From contig JACKBQ010000001.1 in NCBI GenBank assembly GCA_020634455.1, positions 1,426,001 through 1,490,000 on the forward strand: a stretch of 64,000 nucleotides of DNA, given 5' to 3'. Shown in pieces: positions 17,384 through 26,206 of this stretch. A model generated the notes under the pieces. That model was not told where the DNA came from and ran no database searches. It saw only the letters and a program-made list of their open reading frames with translations. Made by a program: the position numbers and the translations under genes. Each line of letters begins with the position of its first letter. Position 1 is the first letter of the stretch. This stretch comes from Ardenticatenaceae bacterium. Lineage in GTDB: Bacteria; Chloroflexota; Anaerolineae; Promineifilales; Promineifilaceae.

Positions 17384-17722
17384 TTACGATTGCAATTTAG
17401 GGTTGTTGGCGTGGCGATCTTTGTCGCGGGTGGTTTTTTTGGCCATGTTTTGGTGGAAAGCGGCCGTTAAATCAATGCCGGTCTGGTTGGCAATGCAGGT
17501 CAGCACAAACAGCACGTCCGCAATTTCGTCGGCCAGGTTGACCGTTTCGTCGCTCTTTTTGAAGCTTTGGTCGCCGTACTGCCGGGCCATGATGCGGGCC
17601 ACTTCACCAACTTCTTCCATGAGAACGGCCGTATTTGTCAACTCCGAGTAATAACGCACGCCAATCGTCCGCACCCACTCGTCTACCGTCTTCTGCATTT
17701 CCCGGATCGTCACATCGCTCAT
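17384..17722 (-). CDS. MazG-like nucleotide pyrophosphohydrolase
   Basis: A 112-residue all-alpha NTP pyrophosphatase. The metal-binding acidic motif is split, as in the family: EEVGEVARI (about 36-44) and [12 protein letters not shown] (about 72-83). Small MazG/RS21-C6-type enzymes hydrolyse (d)NTPs to NMP and PPi and clean up damaged nucleotides. It overlaps the RmlA stop by ATGA, so it is translationally coupled to the nucleotidyltransferase, which also handles dTTP. Confidence 0.88.
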   Translation of the reverse strand: MSDVTIREMQKTVDEWVRTIGVRYYSELTNTAVLMEEVGEVARIMARQYGDQSFKKSDETVNLADEIADVLFVLTCIANQTGIDLTAAFHQNMAKKTTRDKDRHANNPKLQS

Positions 17723-18606
17723 AAGTTTTTTGCCTCACGCGGCCGCTCCGCCAGCCAGCGCAGATACACACAATACTCATTGTCTTTGGACACAGACGCG
17801 ATATCCAGCAGCTCCTTCGCCCCGATGTACCCCTTGCGGTAGGCGATTTCTTCCACGCAGCCAATCTTCAAGCCCTGCCGATGCTCGATCGTCTGCACAT
17901 AGTTGCTGGCTTCCAGCAGGCTATCGTGCGTGCCCGTGTCCATCCAGGCGTAACCGCGACCCAAAAGCTGCACATTCAGCTTGCCCCGCTTGAGGTATTC
18001 GTTGTTCACGTCCGTAATTTCGTATTCGTGCCGGGCCGACGGCTTGAGATTTTTGGCAATCTCCACCACATCCTTGTCGTAAAAATAGAGGCCGGTCACT
18101 GCATAATTCGATTTGGGCTCGGCGGGCTTTTCCTCAATGCTCAGGGCTTTGTAATCCTCATCAAACTCCACCACGCCGTACCGTTCGGGGTCGCGCACGT
18201 AGTAGGCAAACACTAAGCCACCATCTTCTAGCTTGCCCGCGTTCTGCAAAATGCCAGACAGGCCAGGGCCATACAGGAAATTGTCGCCCAAAATCAGGGC
18301 GCACGGCTCGTTGTTGATGAACTCCTCGCCAATGACAAACGCCTGGGCGATGCCGCGCGGCTCTGGCTGCACGGCGTACTCAATGGTGAGACCCAGCCGC
18401 GAGCCATCGCCAAACAGCTCCTTGTACAGCTCGATGTGGTGCGGCGTGGAGATGATCAGAATCTCACGAATATCGGCCAGCATGAAGACCGAGAGCGGGT
18501 AGTAAATCATTGGTTTGTTGAAGAGGGGTAGAATTTGCTTGGAGAGGGAAATGGTAAGCGGGTACAGCCGCGTGCCGCTGCCACCCGACAGGATGATGCC
18601 TTTCAT
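17719..18606 (-). CDS. rmlA: Glucose-1-phosphate thymidylyltransferase
   Basis: A 295-residue enzyme joining dTTP and glucose-1-phosphate to dTDP-glucose, the first step to dTDP-rhamnose. The start is ATG 18606, where [18 protein letters not shown] gives the nucleotide-binding signature at the very N-terminus and AAGGAC lies upstream. [48 protein letters not shown] and the C-terminal YRKGYI are typical of RmlA. No rmlB, rmlC or rmlD lies in the window. Its stop overlaps the MazG-like start. Confidence 0.95.
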   Translation of the reverse strand: MKGIILSGGSGTRLYPLTISLSKQILPLFNKPMIYYPLSVFMLADIREILIISTPHHIELYKELFGDGSRLGLTIEYAVQPEPRGIAQAFVIGEEFINNEPCALILGDNFLYGPGLSGILQNAGKLEDGGLVFAYYVRDPERYGVVEFDEDYKALSIEEKPAEPKSNYAVTGLYFYDKDVVEIAKNLKPSARHEYEITDVNNEYLKRGKLNVQLLGRGYAWMDTGTHDSLLEASNYVQTIEHRQGLKIGCVEEIAYRKGYIGAKELLDIASVSKDNEYCVYLRWLAERPREAKNL

Positions 18607-18713
18607 ATTTGTTCTGTCCTTGTTAAAAATGGATTTTGGAAACGGCCGTATCACACGACCGACTTCCAGTTTGCCTAATTTCGCTTAAAGCTCAGCTTCC
18701 GATTGTACCAAAT

Positions 18714-19856
18714 TTAAAAGCCCAACGAACGGCCGATTATCTCCTTCATCACCTCGTTGGTCCCGGCGTAAATCGGCTGGACGCGGGCGTCCAGGTAAAA
18801 TCTGGCGATGGGGTATTCCAGCATGTAGCCGTAGCCGCCGTGGAGCTGCAAGCATTGGTCCATCACCCGCACTTGTAAATCAGTGGTCCACCATTTAGCC
18901 ATGGCGGCTTCTTCGGCCGTCAGGTCGCCCGCGTTCAGCTCCATAATGCAGCGGTCTATAAACACGCGAGCAATTTCGATCTCGGTTTTCATTTCAGCCA
19001 GCTTAAAGCGGCTGTTTTGGAATTTGCCGATCGGCTGGCCAAAGGCGGTGCGCTCCTGGCAGTAGTTGATCGTCATTTCCAGGGCAGCTTCGCAAGCGGC
19101 CACAGCAATCACCGCCACGGAAAGCCGCTCCTGCGGCAGCGAGCCCATCAGATAGTAAAATCCTTTGCCTTCTTCACCCATCAGGTTTTCGACGGGCACT
19201 TTGACGTTGTTGAAAAACAGTTCGGCCGTATCCTGCGCCTTCAGACCGATTTTTTCCAGATTGCGGCCGCGTTCAAACCCAGCCATGCCCCGCTCGATAA
19301 CCAGCAGGCTGATGCCCGCGTGCCCCTTGTCTGGGTCGGTTTTGACAACGGTGATGACCAGGTCGCTGTTGATGCCGTTGGTGATGAACGTTTTTTGGCC
19401 ATTGACCACGTAATGATCGCCCTGGCGAACGGCCGTTGTCCGCACCCCCTTCAAATCACTACCCGCCCCCGGTTCCGTCATCGCTATCGCCGTAATCAGC
19501 TCGCCGGAGATCATCCCAGGGAGCCAACGCGCCTTCTGCTCATCGGTGGTGTACTTAAGGAAGTACGGCATGTTCACATCGTTGTGCAGGCCAAAACCCA
19601 CCCCAGACGCACCTGCGCGGGTTAGCTCTTCTACCACGATGGCGTTGTAGCGGAAATCGTTAATTTCCAGGCCATCGTACGCTTCTGGCGCATCCATGCA
19701 TAAGAAGCCCAGTTCGCCCGCCTTTAGCCAGACCTCACGCGGCACAATGCCGTCATGCTCCCACTGTTCATGGTAAGGCACGATTTCATTCTGCACAAAG
19801 CGGCGCACGGCGTCGCGGAACATTTGGTGTTCGTCGTCAAAAATGGTGCGTTTCAT
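18714..19856 (-). CDS. Acyl-CoA dehydrogenase
   Basis: A 380-residue FAD enzyme that makes the trans-2 double bond in acyl-CoA. ITAIAMTEPGAGSDLKG and VVNGQKTFITNG are the FAD/substrate motifs in the middle domain, and QLHGGYGYMLEYPIARFYLD is near the C-terminus. The usual Glu in YEGT is Ala here (PIYAGTNEVMKEI). The base is probably the Glu in the ACEAALE helix, as in long-chain and isovaleryl types. It is next to an amidase and a hydratase, so it belongs to an acyl-CoA degradation set. Substrate length unknown. Confidence 0.93.
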   Translation of the reverse strand: MKRTIFDDEHQMFRDAVRRFVQNEIVPYHEQWEHDGIVPREVWLKAGELGFLCMDAPEAYDGLEINDFRYNAIVVEELTRAGASGVGFGLHNDVNMPYFLKYTTDEQKARWLPGMISGELITAIAMTEPGAGSDLKGVRTTAVRQGDHYVVNGQKTFITNGINSDLVITVVKTDPDKGHAGISLLVIERGMAGFERGRNLEKIGLKAQDTAELFFNNVKVPVENLMGEEGKGFYYLMGSLPQERLSVAVIAVAACEAALEMTINYCQERTAFGQPIGKFQNSRFKLAEMKTEIEIARVFIDRCIMELNAGDLTAEEAAMAKWWTTDLQVRVMDQCLQLHGGYGYMLEYPIARFYLDARVQPIYAGTNEVMKEIIGRSLGF

Positions 19857-19888
19857 TTTGGTCTCCCGTGGGTTGATTGGTCATAACA

Positions 19889-19938
19889 GGAGATTGGAGA
19901 CTGGAGATTTAATCTCTAATCTCCAGTCTCCAATCTCT
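19889..19938. repeat. GGAGATTGGAGACT palindromic element, copy 1
   Basis: GGAGATTGGAGACTGGAGATT is followed, across a six-base spacer region, by its reverse complement AATCTCCAGTCTCCAATCTC. It overlaps the TAG stop of the amidase gene and lies 32 bp before the acyl-CoA dehydrogenase start, so in a joint transcript it forms an intercistronic hairpin. A diverged copy is at 21908-21966. Confidence 0.9.
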
Positions 19939-21325
19939 ATGAAATACCAGCTTCCAAGGCGGCGGCAGCGTCTAGCAAAGCGCCTTCTGCGCCGGGAGCG
20001 CTGGCCAGCATGATGCCGGGCACCAAGCCGGTGACCGGGTCTGGGTCCTTCCAGGCGGGCACGGTGATGGCGGGCAGGTTCATGTAGTTGCAAAAGGTCA
20101 TCGCCGTGACGGTACCGTTGACGCCGGGACGCAGCGACGCGCGGTTCATCTGCCCGTGCGGTGGCGCCAACACACCCAGCGTGGGCAGCAGCAGCACACC
20201 ATCGCGGCCTAAAAGCTGGTACAGATCGGCCCGCGCCTGCTCGTAAATGCGGATTACTTCGGCCAGTCGCCCCGCCTTGCGCGGCTTGATGACCGGAATG
20301 ATGGCGATGAGTTGGAAAAGGCCGCCGTAAATGGTGCCGCGGCCCACGGCTTGCTTGAGCGTTTCAGCCACCAGGCTAAATTTTTGGCCGTCGGGGGTCA
20401 CCAGCATTTTATAGAACGGGTCTTCCAGCTCGACGGCTAAGACTTGTTGCAGGTTGAGGAAGTAAGTTTTTATGTCGGGAAACGGCCGTTCCTCCACCAC
20501 CAAGCCCGCCACCTCCAACACCGTCTGGGCCATCGTGTAAGCTGCGTTGATGCAGTCCGCTTTAGCCTCCAGCTCAAACGGCCGGGGAATGATGAGCCGC
20601 AGGCCGCTAGGCGATTTGGCCTCTGGCAGCGGCTGTTCGGCGATGACGTTGTACACCAGCCGCGCATCCCGCACAGAGCGGGCAATCGGCCCCACCCCCA
20701 GCCAGGAATTCAGGAACAGCCCCGTCAAATCGGGCCAGATGCCCTGCTTGCTCACTGCGCCGGAGGCGGGTTTGAACCCCACCACACCACAAAACGCGGC
20801 GGGAATGCGAATGCTGCCTAAAATGTCCGTGCCCACGCCCAGCGCGGTGGAGCCGGAGCCGACCAGCGCCCCTTCGCCACCGGACGAACCGCCGGGCGTG
20901 CGGGATTCATCGAGCGGGTTGTTGGTACGGCCGTAAATCAAGTTGTCCGTCTCGCCCGCCATGGCAAACTCCGGCACGTTGCTGCGCGCCAGAATAATCG
21001 CCCCGGCCTCACGCAGCCGCTGAACGACAGGCGCATCCTCAACACAAACAATCGGCGGCATCCGCTTGGAGCCAGCCGTAATGCTTTGCCCGCCAATGCC
21101 AATCGTCTCCTTGATGCTGATGGGCAGGCCAGAAAGCGGCCCAGGGCGCGGATTTTTGGCTTCGGCCAGCGCGGCGTCCTTGAAAACGTGAACGGCCGCA
21201 TTCAAACGGGCATGGTTGGCTTCCAGCCGCTCGAGGTGCTCCGTGACGATGGAAACGGCCGTGCGCTCACCACTTTGCATTTGCGCCAACAGTTCTGTGG
21301 CATCCGGTCTCATTGGCTTTTCCAT
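19937..21325 (-). CDS. Amidase-signature family hydrolase
   Basis: A 462-residue amidase. The Ser-cisSer-Lys triad is seen as Lys in LPISIKETIGIG, the middle Ser in TPGGSSGGEGALVGSG and the nucleophile in GTDILGSIRIPAAFCG. It resembles GatA and fatty-acid-amide-type enzymes, but no gatB/gatC lies beside it and the C-terminal half (IAIIPVIKPRKAG) differs, so a free-standing amidase is likelier. The start is 3 bp after the stop of the lipoprotein gene, so the two are co-transcribed. The stop is within a palindrome. Confidence 0.88.
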   Translation of the reverse strand: MEKPMRPDATELLAQMQSGERTAVSIVTEHLERLEANHARLNAAVHVFKDAALAEAKNPRPGPLSGLPISIKETIGIGGQSITAGSKRMPPIVCVEDAPVVQRLREAGAIILARSNVPEFAMAGETDNLIYGRTNNPLDESRTPGGSSGGEGALVGSGSTALGVGTDILGSIRIPAAFCGVVGFKPASGAVSKQGIWPDLTGLFLNSWLGVGPIARSVRDARLVYNVIAEQPLPEAKSPSGLRLIIPRPFELEAKADCINAAYTMAQTVLEVAGLVVEERPFPDIKTYFLNLQQVLAVELEDPFYKMLVTPDGQKFSLVAETLKQAVGRGTIYGGLFQLIAIIPVIKPRKAGRLAEVIRIYEQARADLYQLLGRDGVLLLPTLGVLAPPHGQMNRASLRPGVNGTVTAMTFCNYMNLPAITVPAWKDPDPVTGLVPGIMLASAPGAEGALLDAAAALEAGIS

Positions 21326-21328
21326 CGG

Positions 21329-21856
21329 TTATTGCCCCGCAGTGCCCAAATCGCCCAGGGAAACGTCAATGCGAGAAAGTGTGATTTGGGAATCCCAGCG
21401 CAGCTTCAGGTTAGCCTGGAGGGCGGCGGCAGGCACGATGAACACGTGGTTGGCGGTGGCGTTTTGGCCTCGTTCAATGGCCTCTGGCATGGTTTGCAGG
21501 GCAGCGCCAAAACCAACATTGGTTTGCCACGATTCGTACTCGTTCAGGTATTCATCTACCAGAGTAAAGTCGCGGTTGGAAACAGGCGTTTCATTCTGAT
21601 TGGTCACGCTCACCGTAGGCACCACATAAACGTAACCAGAAGCAATGTTGCCGTCGCTGGCATACACTTCCACATCCGTCACCTGCACCACCACGCCATC
21701 CAGCGCCACCGAAAAATTGAGTTCGCCAGCCGCGTAGTTGTAATCGGTGGGCAGTGCTTCCGGGCCTGGGGGGGCATCAGCGCACGCTGCCAAAGTCAGG
21801 AGCGTTACCGCCAAAAATAGTACACTTCTTAATTTCACCGTTGTCTTCTCCTTCAT
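21329..21856 (-). CDS. Lipoprotein, DUF4352-like
   Basis: A 175-residue lipoprotein with signal peptide and lipobox LTLAAC. The mature part is one immunoglobulin-like beta domain (VQVTDVEVYASDG, VPTVSVTNQNETPVSNRDF, IFIVPAAA), matching the layout of DUF4352/TelA-like extracellular domains. It is followed immediately by the amidase gene. Role unknown; it is possibly a surface-exposed binding or structural protein. Confidence 0.78.
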   Translation of the reverse strand: MKEKTTVKLRSVLFLAVTLLTLAACADAPPGPEALPTDYNYAAGELNFSVALDGVVVQVTDVEVYASDGNIASGYVYVVPTVSVTNQNETPVSNRDFTLVDEYLNEYESWQTNVGFGAALQTMPEAIERGQNATANHVFIVPAAALQANLKLRWDSQITLSRIDVSLGDLGTAGQ

Positions 21857-21907
21857 GGTTGTGTTGGGGTTAAGTGCAGGAATAATACCTTATTTTTTAG
21901 TAAATTT

Positions 21908-21966
21908 GGAGATTAGAGATTGGAGATTGGCGGGTATAAACCTCCAATCTCCGATCTCCAGTCTCC
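21908..21966. repeat. GGAGATTGGAGA palindromic element, copy 2
   Basis: Three GGAGATT-type units (GGAGATTAGAGATT, GGAGATTGG) are followed by reverse-complement units (CCTCCAATCTCC, GATCTCCAGTCTCC). It begins 5 bases after the AidB-like stop (21971) and lies 52 bp upstream of the lipoprotein start. It has the same family sequence as 19889-19938. Confidence 0.85.
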
Positions 21967-21970
21967 TTTT

Positions 21971-23653
21971 TTACAAATCACCCGCCAAGGCCAGGGCATC
22001 TTCCAGGTTGATAGCCTGGATTTGGTTGATAGCGGTTTGGGCAAAACGGCAGGCAGCGGCACGGGGACGGCCGTCTCCTTCCACGTCCAGCGACCATTGC
22101 GCCTGCTCGATCAATTTCGCCAAGGCCAACGATCGGCCCAGGGTAAGGGCAAAGCGGCGCGCCCCGGCTTCCAGCGCATCCCGATTAGCAAAGTTGTTTT
22201 GTAACCAGTTCATGGCATGGGCAACGGCCGTTTGGGCTACGGAACCAGCTGTTTGCAAACGGCCGTCTGTCACCAGCTCCAAACAGCGATCGATTTCGTT
22301 GGACAACGCCAACAGCGGTTCGCCACTTTGGCCCAGCGCCCGCAGCGCGTCCAGCGACAACACGTTGGTGGTGCCTTCCCAGATGGACAGCACCTGGCTG
22401 TCGCGCAGCAGCAGCGGCAGGCCCGTGTCCTCCACGTAGCCCGCACCGCCAAATGCTTCCAGCACCTCACTGTTTACCGCCACCGCCTGCTTGCCCGTCG
22501 TCAGCTTGGCCAGCGAGGTGAGCAGCCGCAGCAGATGCGCCTCCTCTTCGCTGATAACCTCGGCTTCATCCTTGCCGATCAGCTCCACCAGGAAAAAAGT
22601 GAGGTGGAAGGCGGCTTCGGTTTCGGCCTGCATCCAGGCGAGCGTGTCCAAATGCAGCGGCTTTTCGGACAGCGGCGCACCAAAGGCGATGCGCTTTTGG
22701 GCGTAGTTGCGGGCCAACGCCATGCCGCGCCGCATGAACGACGCCGCCGAGACGCTGTTCCAGGTGCGCGTCAGGTGCAGCATGGGCACAATGTTGCGCA
22801 CGCCGTTGTTGAGGCCCATCACGGGAACGGCCGTTGTGCCCGTCAGCATCAGTTCGGCCGTGGGCACTTTGCGCGTGCCCAGCTTGTCCTTCAGCCGCAG
22901 CACCTCGATGTTTTGCAGGGAGCCGTCTGCCTCTTTTGTTTCCAGGTAAAACAGCGCCAGCCCTTTACCGCCCGGCGGATTGCCTTCCGGGCGAGCCAGC
23001 GTCAATGTCATTTGTGAAGTAGCAGCGGAAGTGAACCATTTACGGCCGACCAGCAGCCACTCCTCCTGCGCATTTAGTTTGGCAATTGTTTCAGACAGCC
23101 CCACGTCGGAGCCGCCGGTTGATTCGGTCATCCATTGGCCGCTGGTCCAAAATTGGGCCGGATCGCGGCTGGTGAGGTGGGGCACGGCGCGGTCAATCAG
23201 CTCCTGGTTGCCGGAGGTGACCAGCGTGCGGGCTGCGCCGTCGGTCATCGCCAGGGGGCAAGTGTACACATCGGTGGAGGGGTGGAAGAGGTAGACGAGG
23301 GCAAACTGGTAGGTACGGTCGAAACGGCCGTATTTGCCTTCATACGCGGCGGCCACCACGCCAAACTCAGCGGCCAGCCGTTCCGCCATTTGCCACAGCG
23401 GGGAGACTTCAATCTGGTCAATGCGGTTGCCCCACGGGTCCCATTGCGTCAGGACGGGGTCGTTGAGCCGGTCAGCCAGCTGCATCTGGTACAGCTCGCC
23501 CCCGGCCAGACGGCCCATCTCTTTGAGCGATAGCTCAACTTCGGCCAAAACTTCTGGCGGCAAGATGCGCCGCAGGTAGCTGCGCAACACACGGTCATCG
23601 GTAAATTGGTTGCCCAGGGTGGGCGGGGTTTGATTAAAGGGTTGGATTTGCAT
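21971..23653 (-). CDS. AidB-like acyl-CoA dehydrogenase family protein
   Basis: A 560-residue member of the acyl-CoA dehydrogenase superfamily, longer than the usual 380-400. The order matches AidB: a large N-terminal domain, FWTSGQWMTESTGGSDVG, GRKWFTSAATSQM, then the Arg-rich RMKDKLGT-like loop, GGAGYVEDTGLPLLLRD and IWEGTTNVLSLDAL. The Glu of WEGT is kept. AidB-type proteins have weak isovaleryl-CoA dehydrogenase activity and are linked to alkylation stress, but the role here is open. The start is ATG 23653, after AAGAGAG. Confidence 0.88.
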   Translation of the reverse strand: MQIQPFNQTPPTLGNQFTDDRVLRSYLRRILPPEVLAEVELSLKEMGRLAGGELYQMQLADRLNDPVLTQWDPWGNRIDQIEVSPLWQMAERLAAEFGVVAAAYEGKYGRFDRTYQFALVYLFHPSTDVYTCPLAMTDGAARTLVTSGNQELIDRAVPHLTSRDPAQFWTSGQWMTESTGGSDVGLSETIAKLNAQEEWLLVGRKWFTSAATSQMTLTLARPEGNPPGGKGLALFYLETKEADGSLQNIEVLRLKDKLGTRKVPTAELMLTGTTAVPVMGLNNGVRNIVPMLHLTRTWNSVSAASFMRRGMALARNYAQKRIAFGAPLSEKPLHLDTLAWMQAETEAAFHLTFFLVELIGKDEAEVISEEEAHLLRLLTSLAKLTTGKQAVAVNSEVLEAFGGAGYVEDTGLPLLLRDSQVLSIWEGTTNVLSLDALRALGQSGEPLLALSNEIDRCLELVTDGRLQTAGSVAQTAVAHAMNWLQNNFANRDALEAGARRFALTLGRSLALAKLIEQAQWSLDVEGDGRPRAAACRFAQTAINQIQAINLEDALALAGDL

Positions 23654-23669
23654 GGTTCTCTCTTTTGGC

Positions 23670-23730
23670 AATCGGTGATCGGTAAACCGTAATCGGTCCA
23701 ATCAAACCGATTACCAACCACCGATTACCG
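23670..23730. repeat. CGGTAATCGGT palindromic element, copy 1
   Basis: Units AATCGGTGATCGGTAAACCG and TAATCGGT are followed by reverse-complement units ACCGATTACCAACC and ACCGATTACCG. It fills the gap between the thioesterase stop (23732) and the AidB-like start (23653). Related elements are at 38471-38556 and 45187-45280. Confidence 0.85.
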
Positions 23731-23731
23731 C

Positions 23732-24223
23732 TCACGGCCGCATCACGCCACATAGCGGCGCAGCCCAATCAAGCTGGCTATGTGCGGCCACAAACTGGTC
23801 AAGTTGGGCGGCAATTTCGTTGGGAAAGGGGGAGGTACGGCGGGTGTCCCGGTTGGCGTGGGAGGCAATGACCTCCAGCGTGGCGGCCAGCTTGCCGGTG
23901 CTTTCATTAAGCATAAAGTGGATGAAATGGAGGCGTTTGGCGGTACGGCCGTTTACCCGCGTATGAATTGCTACCGTTTCCCCCACATGTACTTCTGCCA
24001 GGTAACGCACATGGTGTTCCAGGGCAAACGCTGCGCTGCTGCTGTTCAATATAAATTGCTCCGTCATGCCAAACGCCGAAAAAAAGCCCCAGGCCGCCTC
24101 ATCAAACAGCCCCATGTAATGGCGAATGTTCATATGCCCCATCACATCCAGGTACGCTTCTGGAATGGTGGCGCGGTGGAAGCAAGGGAGTTGGTGGATT
24201 TGGGTGGGCGTAGGGTTTTTCAT
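23732..24223 (-). CDS. Hotdog-fold acyl-CoA thioesterase
   Basis: A 163-residue 4HBT/YbgC-type thioesterase. YLDVMGHMNIRHYMGLFDEA holds the conserved active-site Asp/His-Asn region, and RYLAEVHVGETVAIHTRV is the typical central strand. It would release free acid from acyl-CoA. The longer frame begins inside the upstream palindrome, so I use ATG 24223; no clear ribosome site is seen there. The neighbours (acyl-CoA dehydrogenases) fit an acyl-CoA role. Confidence 0.85.
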   Translation of the reverse strand: MKNPTPTQIHQLPCFHRATIPEAYLDVMGHMNIRHYMGLFDEAAWGFFSAFGMTEQFILNSSSAAFALEHHVRYLAEVHVGETVAIHTRVNGRTAKRLHFIHFMLNESTGKLAATLEVIASHANRDTRRTSPFPNEIAAQLDQFVAAHSQLDWAAPLCGVMRP

Positions 24224-24230
24224 TTGATAT

Positions 24231-24298
24231 TGAGTAATTGGTAATTGAGTAATCGGGTAATTGCGAAAAATTACCAATTACTCAATTACTCAATTACA
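24231..24298. repeat. GTAATTGAGTAATCGG palindromic element, copy 1
   Basis: TGAGTAATTGGTAATTGAGT and AATCGGGTAATTG are followed after CGAAAA by ATTACCAATTACTCAATTAC and TCAATTAC, the reverse complement. The TAA stop of the metallo-beta-lactamase-fold gene (24294-24296) is inside it. It lies 7 bp from the thioesterase start. A sister copy is at 28497-28560. Confidence 0.9.
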
Positions 24299-25259
24299 TA
24301 TTTACATAATATTGCCACACCCCGTCTACAGTTTCCACCCCAATTCTCCCCTCTGCCTCAAGCAAATCGAGGTAGCCGATGAGCATCCACAGCCCGGCAA
24401 AGCGGAAAGCGGGTGGATAATGGGCGTACATTTCATTCACCAGGGCGTAGGCCGTGTGGCAGCCTTGCTGGATAAGCGCCAGGGCTTCATTTTTACGCTG
24501 GTGAATGCGGTCGCGCTGTTTTTGGATGAGCTGGCGATGGTTTTGGAAGGGTTCGCCGTGGCCGGGGTAAACCCAGTCCATGTCTAACGCCTCGCAGCGG
24601 TCGAGTGACTCCATGAAAATGGGTAAACTGGGCTGGCGGGATTGGTTGGTAGACGGCCGTTCCACAATCGGCGTGGGGGTTTTGGGCAGCAACATATCGG
24701 CCGAGAGGAACTGGCGACTGTCTGGCTGGTAAAAGCAAGTTTGGTGACTGGCGTGGCCCGGCATGTGCAACGCCTGCCAGTTCGCCCCACCCATCTCCAG
24801 CCATTCCCCGACGTGGAAAATGTGCACAGATTCAGGAGGTACCGGCGTGGTGTCGTTGCCCACCTGGGCAAAATACCCTTCGATCACCCGGGCCATGTCG
24901 CCAGGAATGCCCGCCTGCCGCAAAAAATGGTCGCGATAGTATTCAGCCCGCAGGCCAAACATTTTTTTGGGATCAGTGAGCCAGTCGTAGCCCAGGTCGG
25001 CGACCCAAACCTGGCAGCCGCTGAGGGCGGCAATCCGGGCCGCCTGGCCGGAATGATCCACATGGGGATGGGTAATGATGATGCGGCGAATGTCGGCGGG
25101 GGTGAGATTGTGCTGAGCCAACCCGGCGAACAAAGCGTTCCAACTGGCTGGCAGATCCACGCCGCAATCCACCAAGATCGGTTCTGGCTCGGTAAAGAGG
25201 TAGCAGTTCACCGGGCCTACGTCAAAATCGGTTGGCAATTCGATGCGAATGGGTTTCAT
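24294..25259 (-). CDS. Metallo-beta-lactamase-fold hydrolase (glyoxalase II-like)
   Basis: A 321-residue MBL enzyme. The zinc motif is ITHPHVDHSGQAARIA, with later His/Asp ligands in LHMPGHASHQTCF and LSADMLLPKTPTP and the last His in VYPGHGEPFQNH. The C-terminal 80 residues (RDRIHQRKNEALALIQQG) form the helical LACTB2-like domain. A hydrolase of thioesters or phosphodiesters is likely. I start at 25259, where MKPIRIELP begins the fold; a longer frame to 25400 has no support. Confidence 0.85.
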   Translation of the reverse strand: MKPIRIELPTDFDVGPVNCYLFTEPEPILVDCGVDLPASWNALFAGLAQHNLTPADIRRIIITHPHVDHSGQAARIAALSGCQVWVADLGYDWLTDPKKMFGLRAEYYRDHFLRQAGIPGDMARVIEGYFAQVGNDTTPVPPESVHIFHVGEWLEMGGANWQALHMPGHASHQTCFYQPDSRQFLSADMLLPKTPTPIVERPSTNQSRQPSLPIFMESLDRCEALDMDWVYPGHGEPFQNHRQLIQKQRDRIHQRKNEALALIQQGCHTAYALVNEMYAHYPPAFRFAGLWMLIGYLDLLEAEGRIGVETVDGVWQYYVNM

Positions 25260-25344
25260 GCCCAGATTGTACTCGGTTTTAGCTGGAAATTCAGGCAATA
25301 GACACAGGCTTATGCTGAGCGCAGCCGAAGTAGGGCACAGCGAT

Positions 25345-25878
25345 TTATGAGAAAAAGAGTGGCGGTTGCAGCACGGCCGTTTCTTCCCACCCGTCCGCAA
25401 ACAAGCGGTGGAGTTGCACAGCCCGACGCAACATCCACAAATGGGTGGAAAGGTGGAGCGTGGCGGTTTGTTGGGTTACGGCCGTTTCCAATTCGTCCAG
25501 CCCCCACCAGCGAAATTCGCTACCCGCCATGTCATCGCCGGGAACCACCTCACCACCTTCGTAGCGCAGCAGGTAGTAGATACCCACCATAAACGGCACA
25601 TGCTCGTCATAATGGAAGGTGTGGCTGTGAATGACAGCTAACGGCCGTACCGCAATCTCCCCCACTTCTTCCCGCACTTCACGCAGTACGCCGTCCAGAA
25701 TCGTCTCGCCCGCTTCCAGCCCGCCGCTCACCGTTTGCCATTCGCTTTCACCATTGCGCCGGGGCGAGGAGAGCAACAGCAACTGTTCCACCTCGTTAAC
25801 GATGATACCTTGCAGGGCAATGGCGGACGTGGCAAACCGTCTACCACCCTGGCTTACTACAATTGGCTGCTTTTCCAT
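25345..25878 (-). CDS. Nudix hydrolase
   Basis: A 177-residue Nudix protein. The Nudix box reads GGLEAGETILDGVLREVREEVGEI, which fits GX5EX7REUXEEXGU with the metal-binding glutamates. It would hydrolyse a nucleoside diphosphate linked to another group; the substrate is unknown. I start at ATG 25878, where AAAGGAAA lies 9 bases upstream; ATG 25899 is an alternative. It contains three octamer copies (for example 25641-25648), one just outside the box. Confidence 0.9.
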   Translation of the reverse strand: MEKQPIVVSQGGRRFATSAIALQGIIVNEVEQLLLLSSPRRNGESEWQTVSGGLEAGETILDGVLREVREEVGEIAVRPLAVIHSHTFHYDEHVPFMVGIYYLLRYEGGEVVPGDDMAGSEFRWWGLDELETAVTQQTATLHLSTHLWMLRRAVQLHRLFADGWEETAVLQPPLFFS

Positions 25879-25942
25879 AATAGATTTTCCTTTAAACAAA
25901 CGCAGATTGCTGTGAAACTTTTAGTTGCATATTTGTAGATCA

Positions 25943-26083
25943 GTGCTAAATTTAGATAACTTTAAACGCGCCAAAGTCGTGCCACTTTACGCTAATATCA
26001 TAGAACTTTTCCTAAAAACAGTACCAGAACAAGTTGGCGAACGAGGTTTCAAGCAGAAGCTTTATTCACTACCCACATCTTGA
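25943..26083 (+). other. Short open frame (46 codons), possible gene remnant
   Basis: A GTG-initiated frame in the 328-bp gap between the Nudix and metalloprotease genes. It encodes a plausible amphipathic peptide (NFKRAKVVPLYANIIELFLK, then VPEQVGERGFKQKLYSLP). No ribosome site is seen, and the DNA is A+T-rich like the following metalloprotease. It could be a truncated C-terminal or N-terminal piece of a lost gene, or chance. The remainder of the gap (26084-26190) shows only A+T-rich DNA that probably holds the protease promoter. Confidence 0.25.
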
Positions 26084-26206
26084 GTAAAGGGTCACCAATC
26101 TACCAATTTTTTCACCAGCTACCACAATACAATAATTTTTATAGTCCTGAAACTGGTCACTCGTTGAAAGCCAATCAACCAATTGAATTAAGGAGAGTAC
26201 CCTTCA

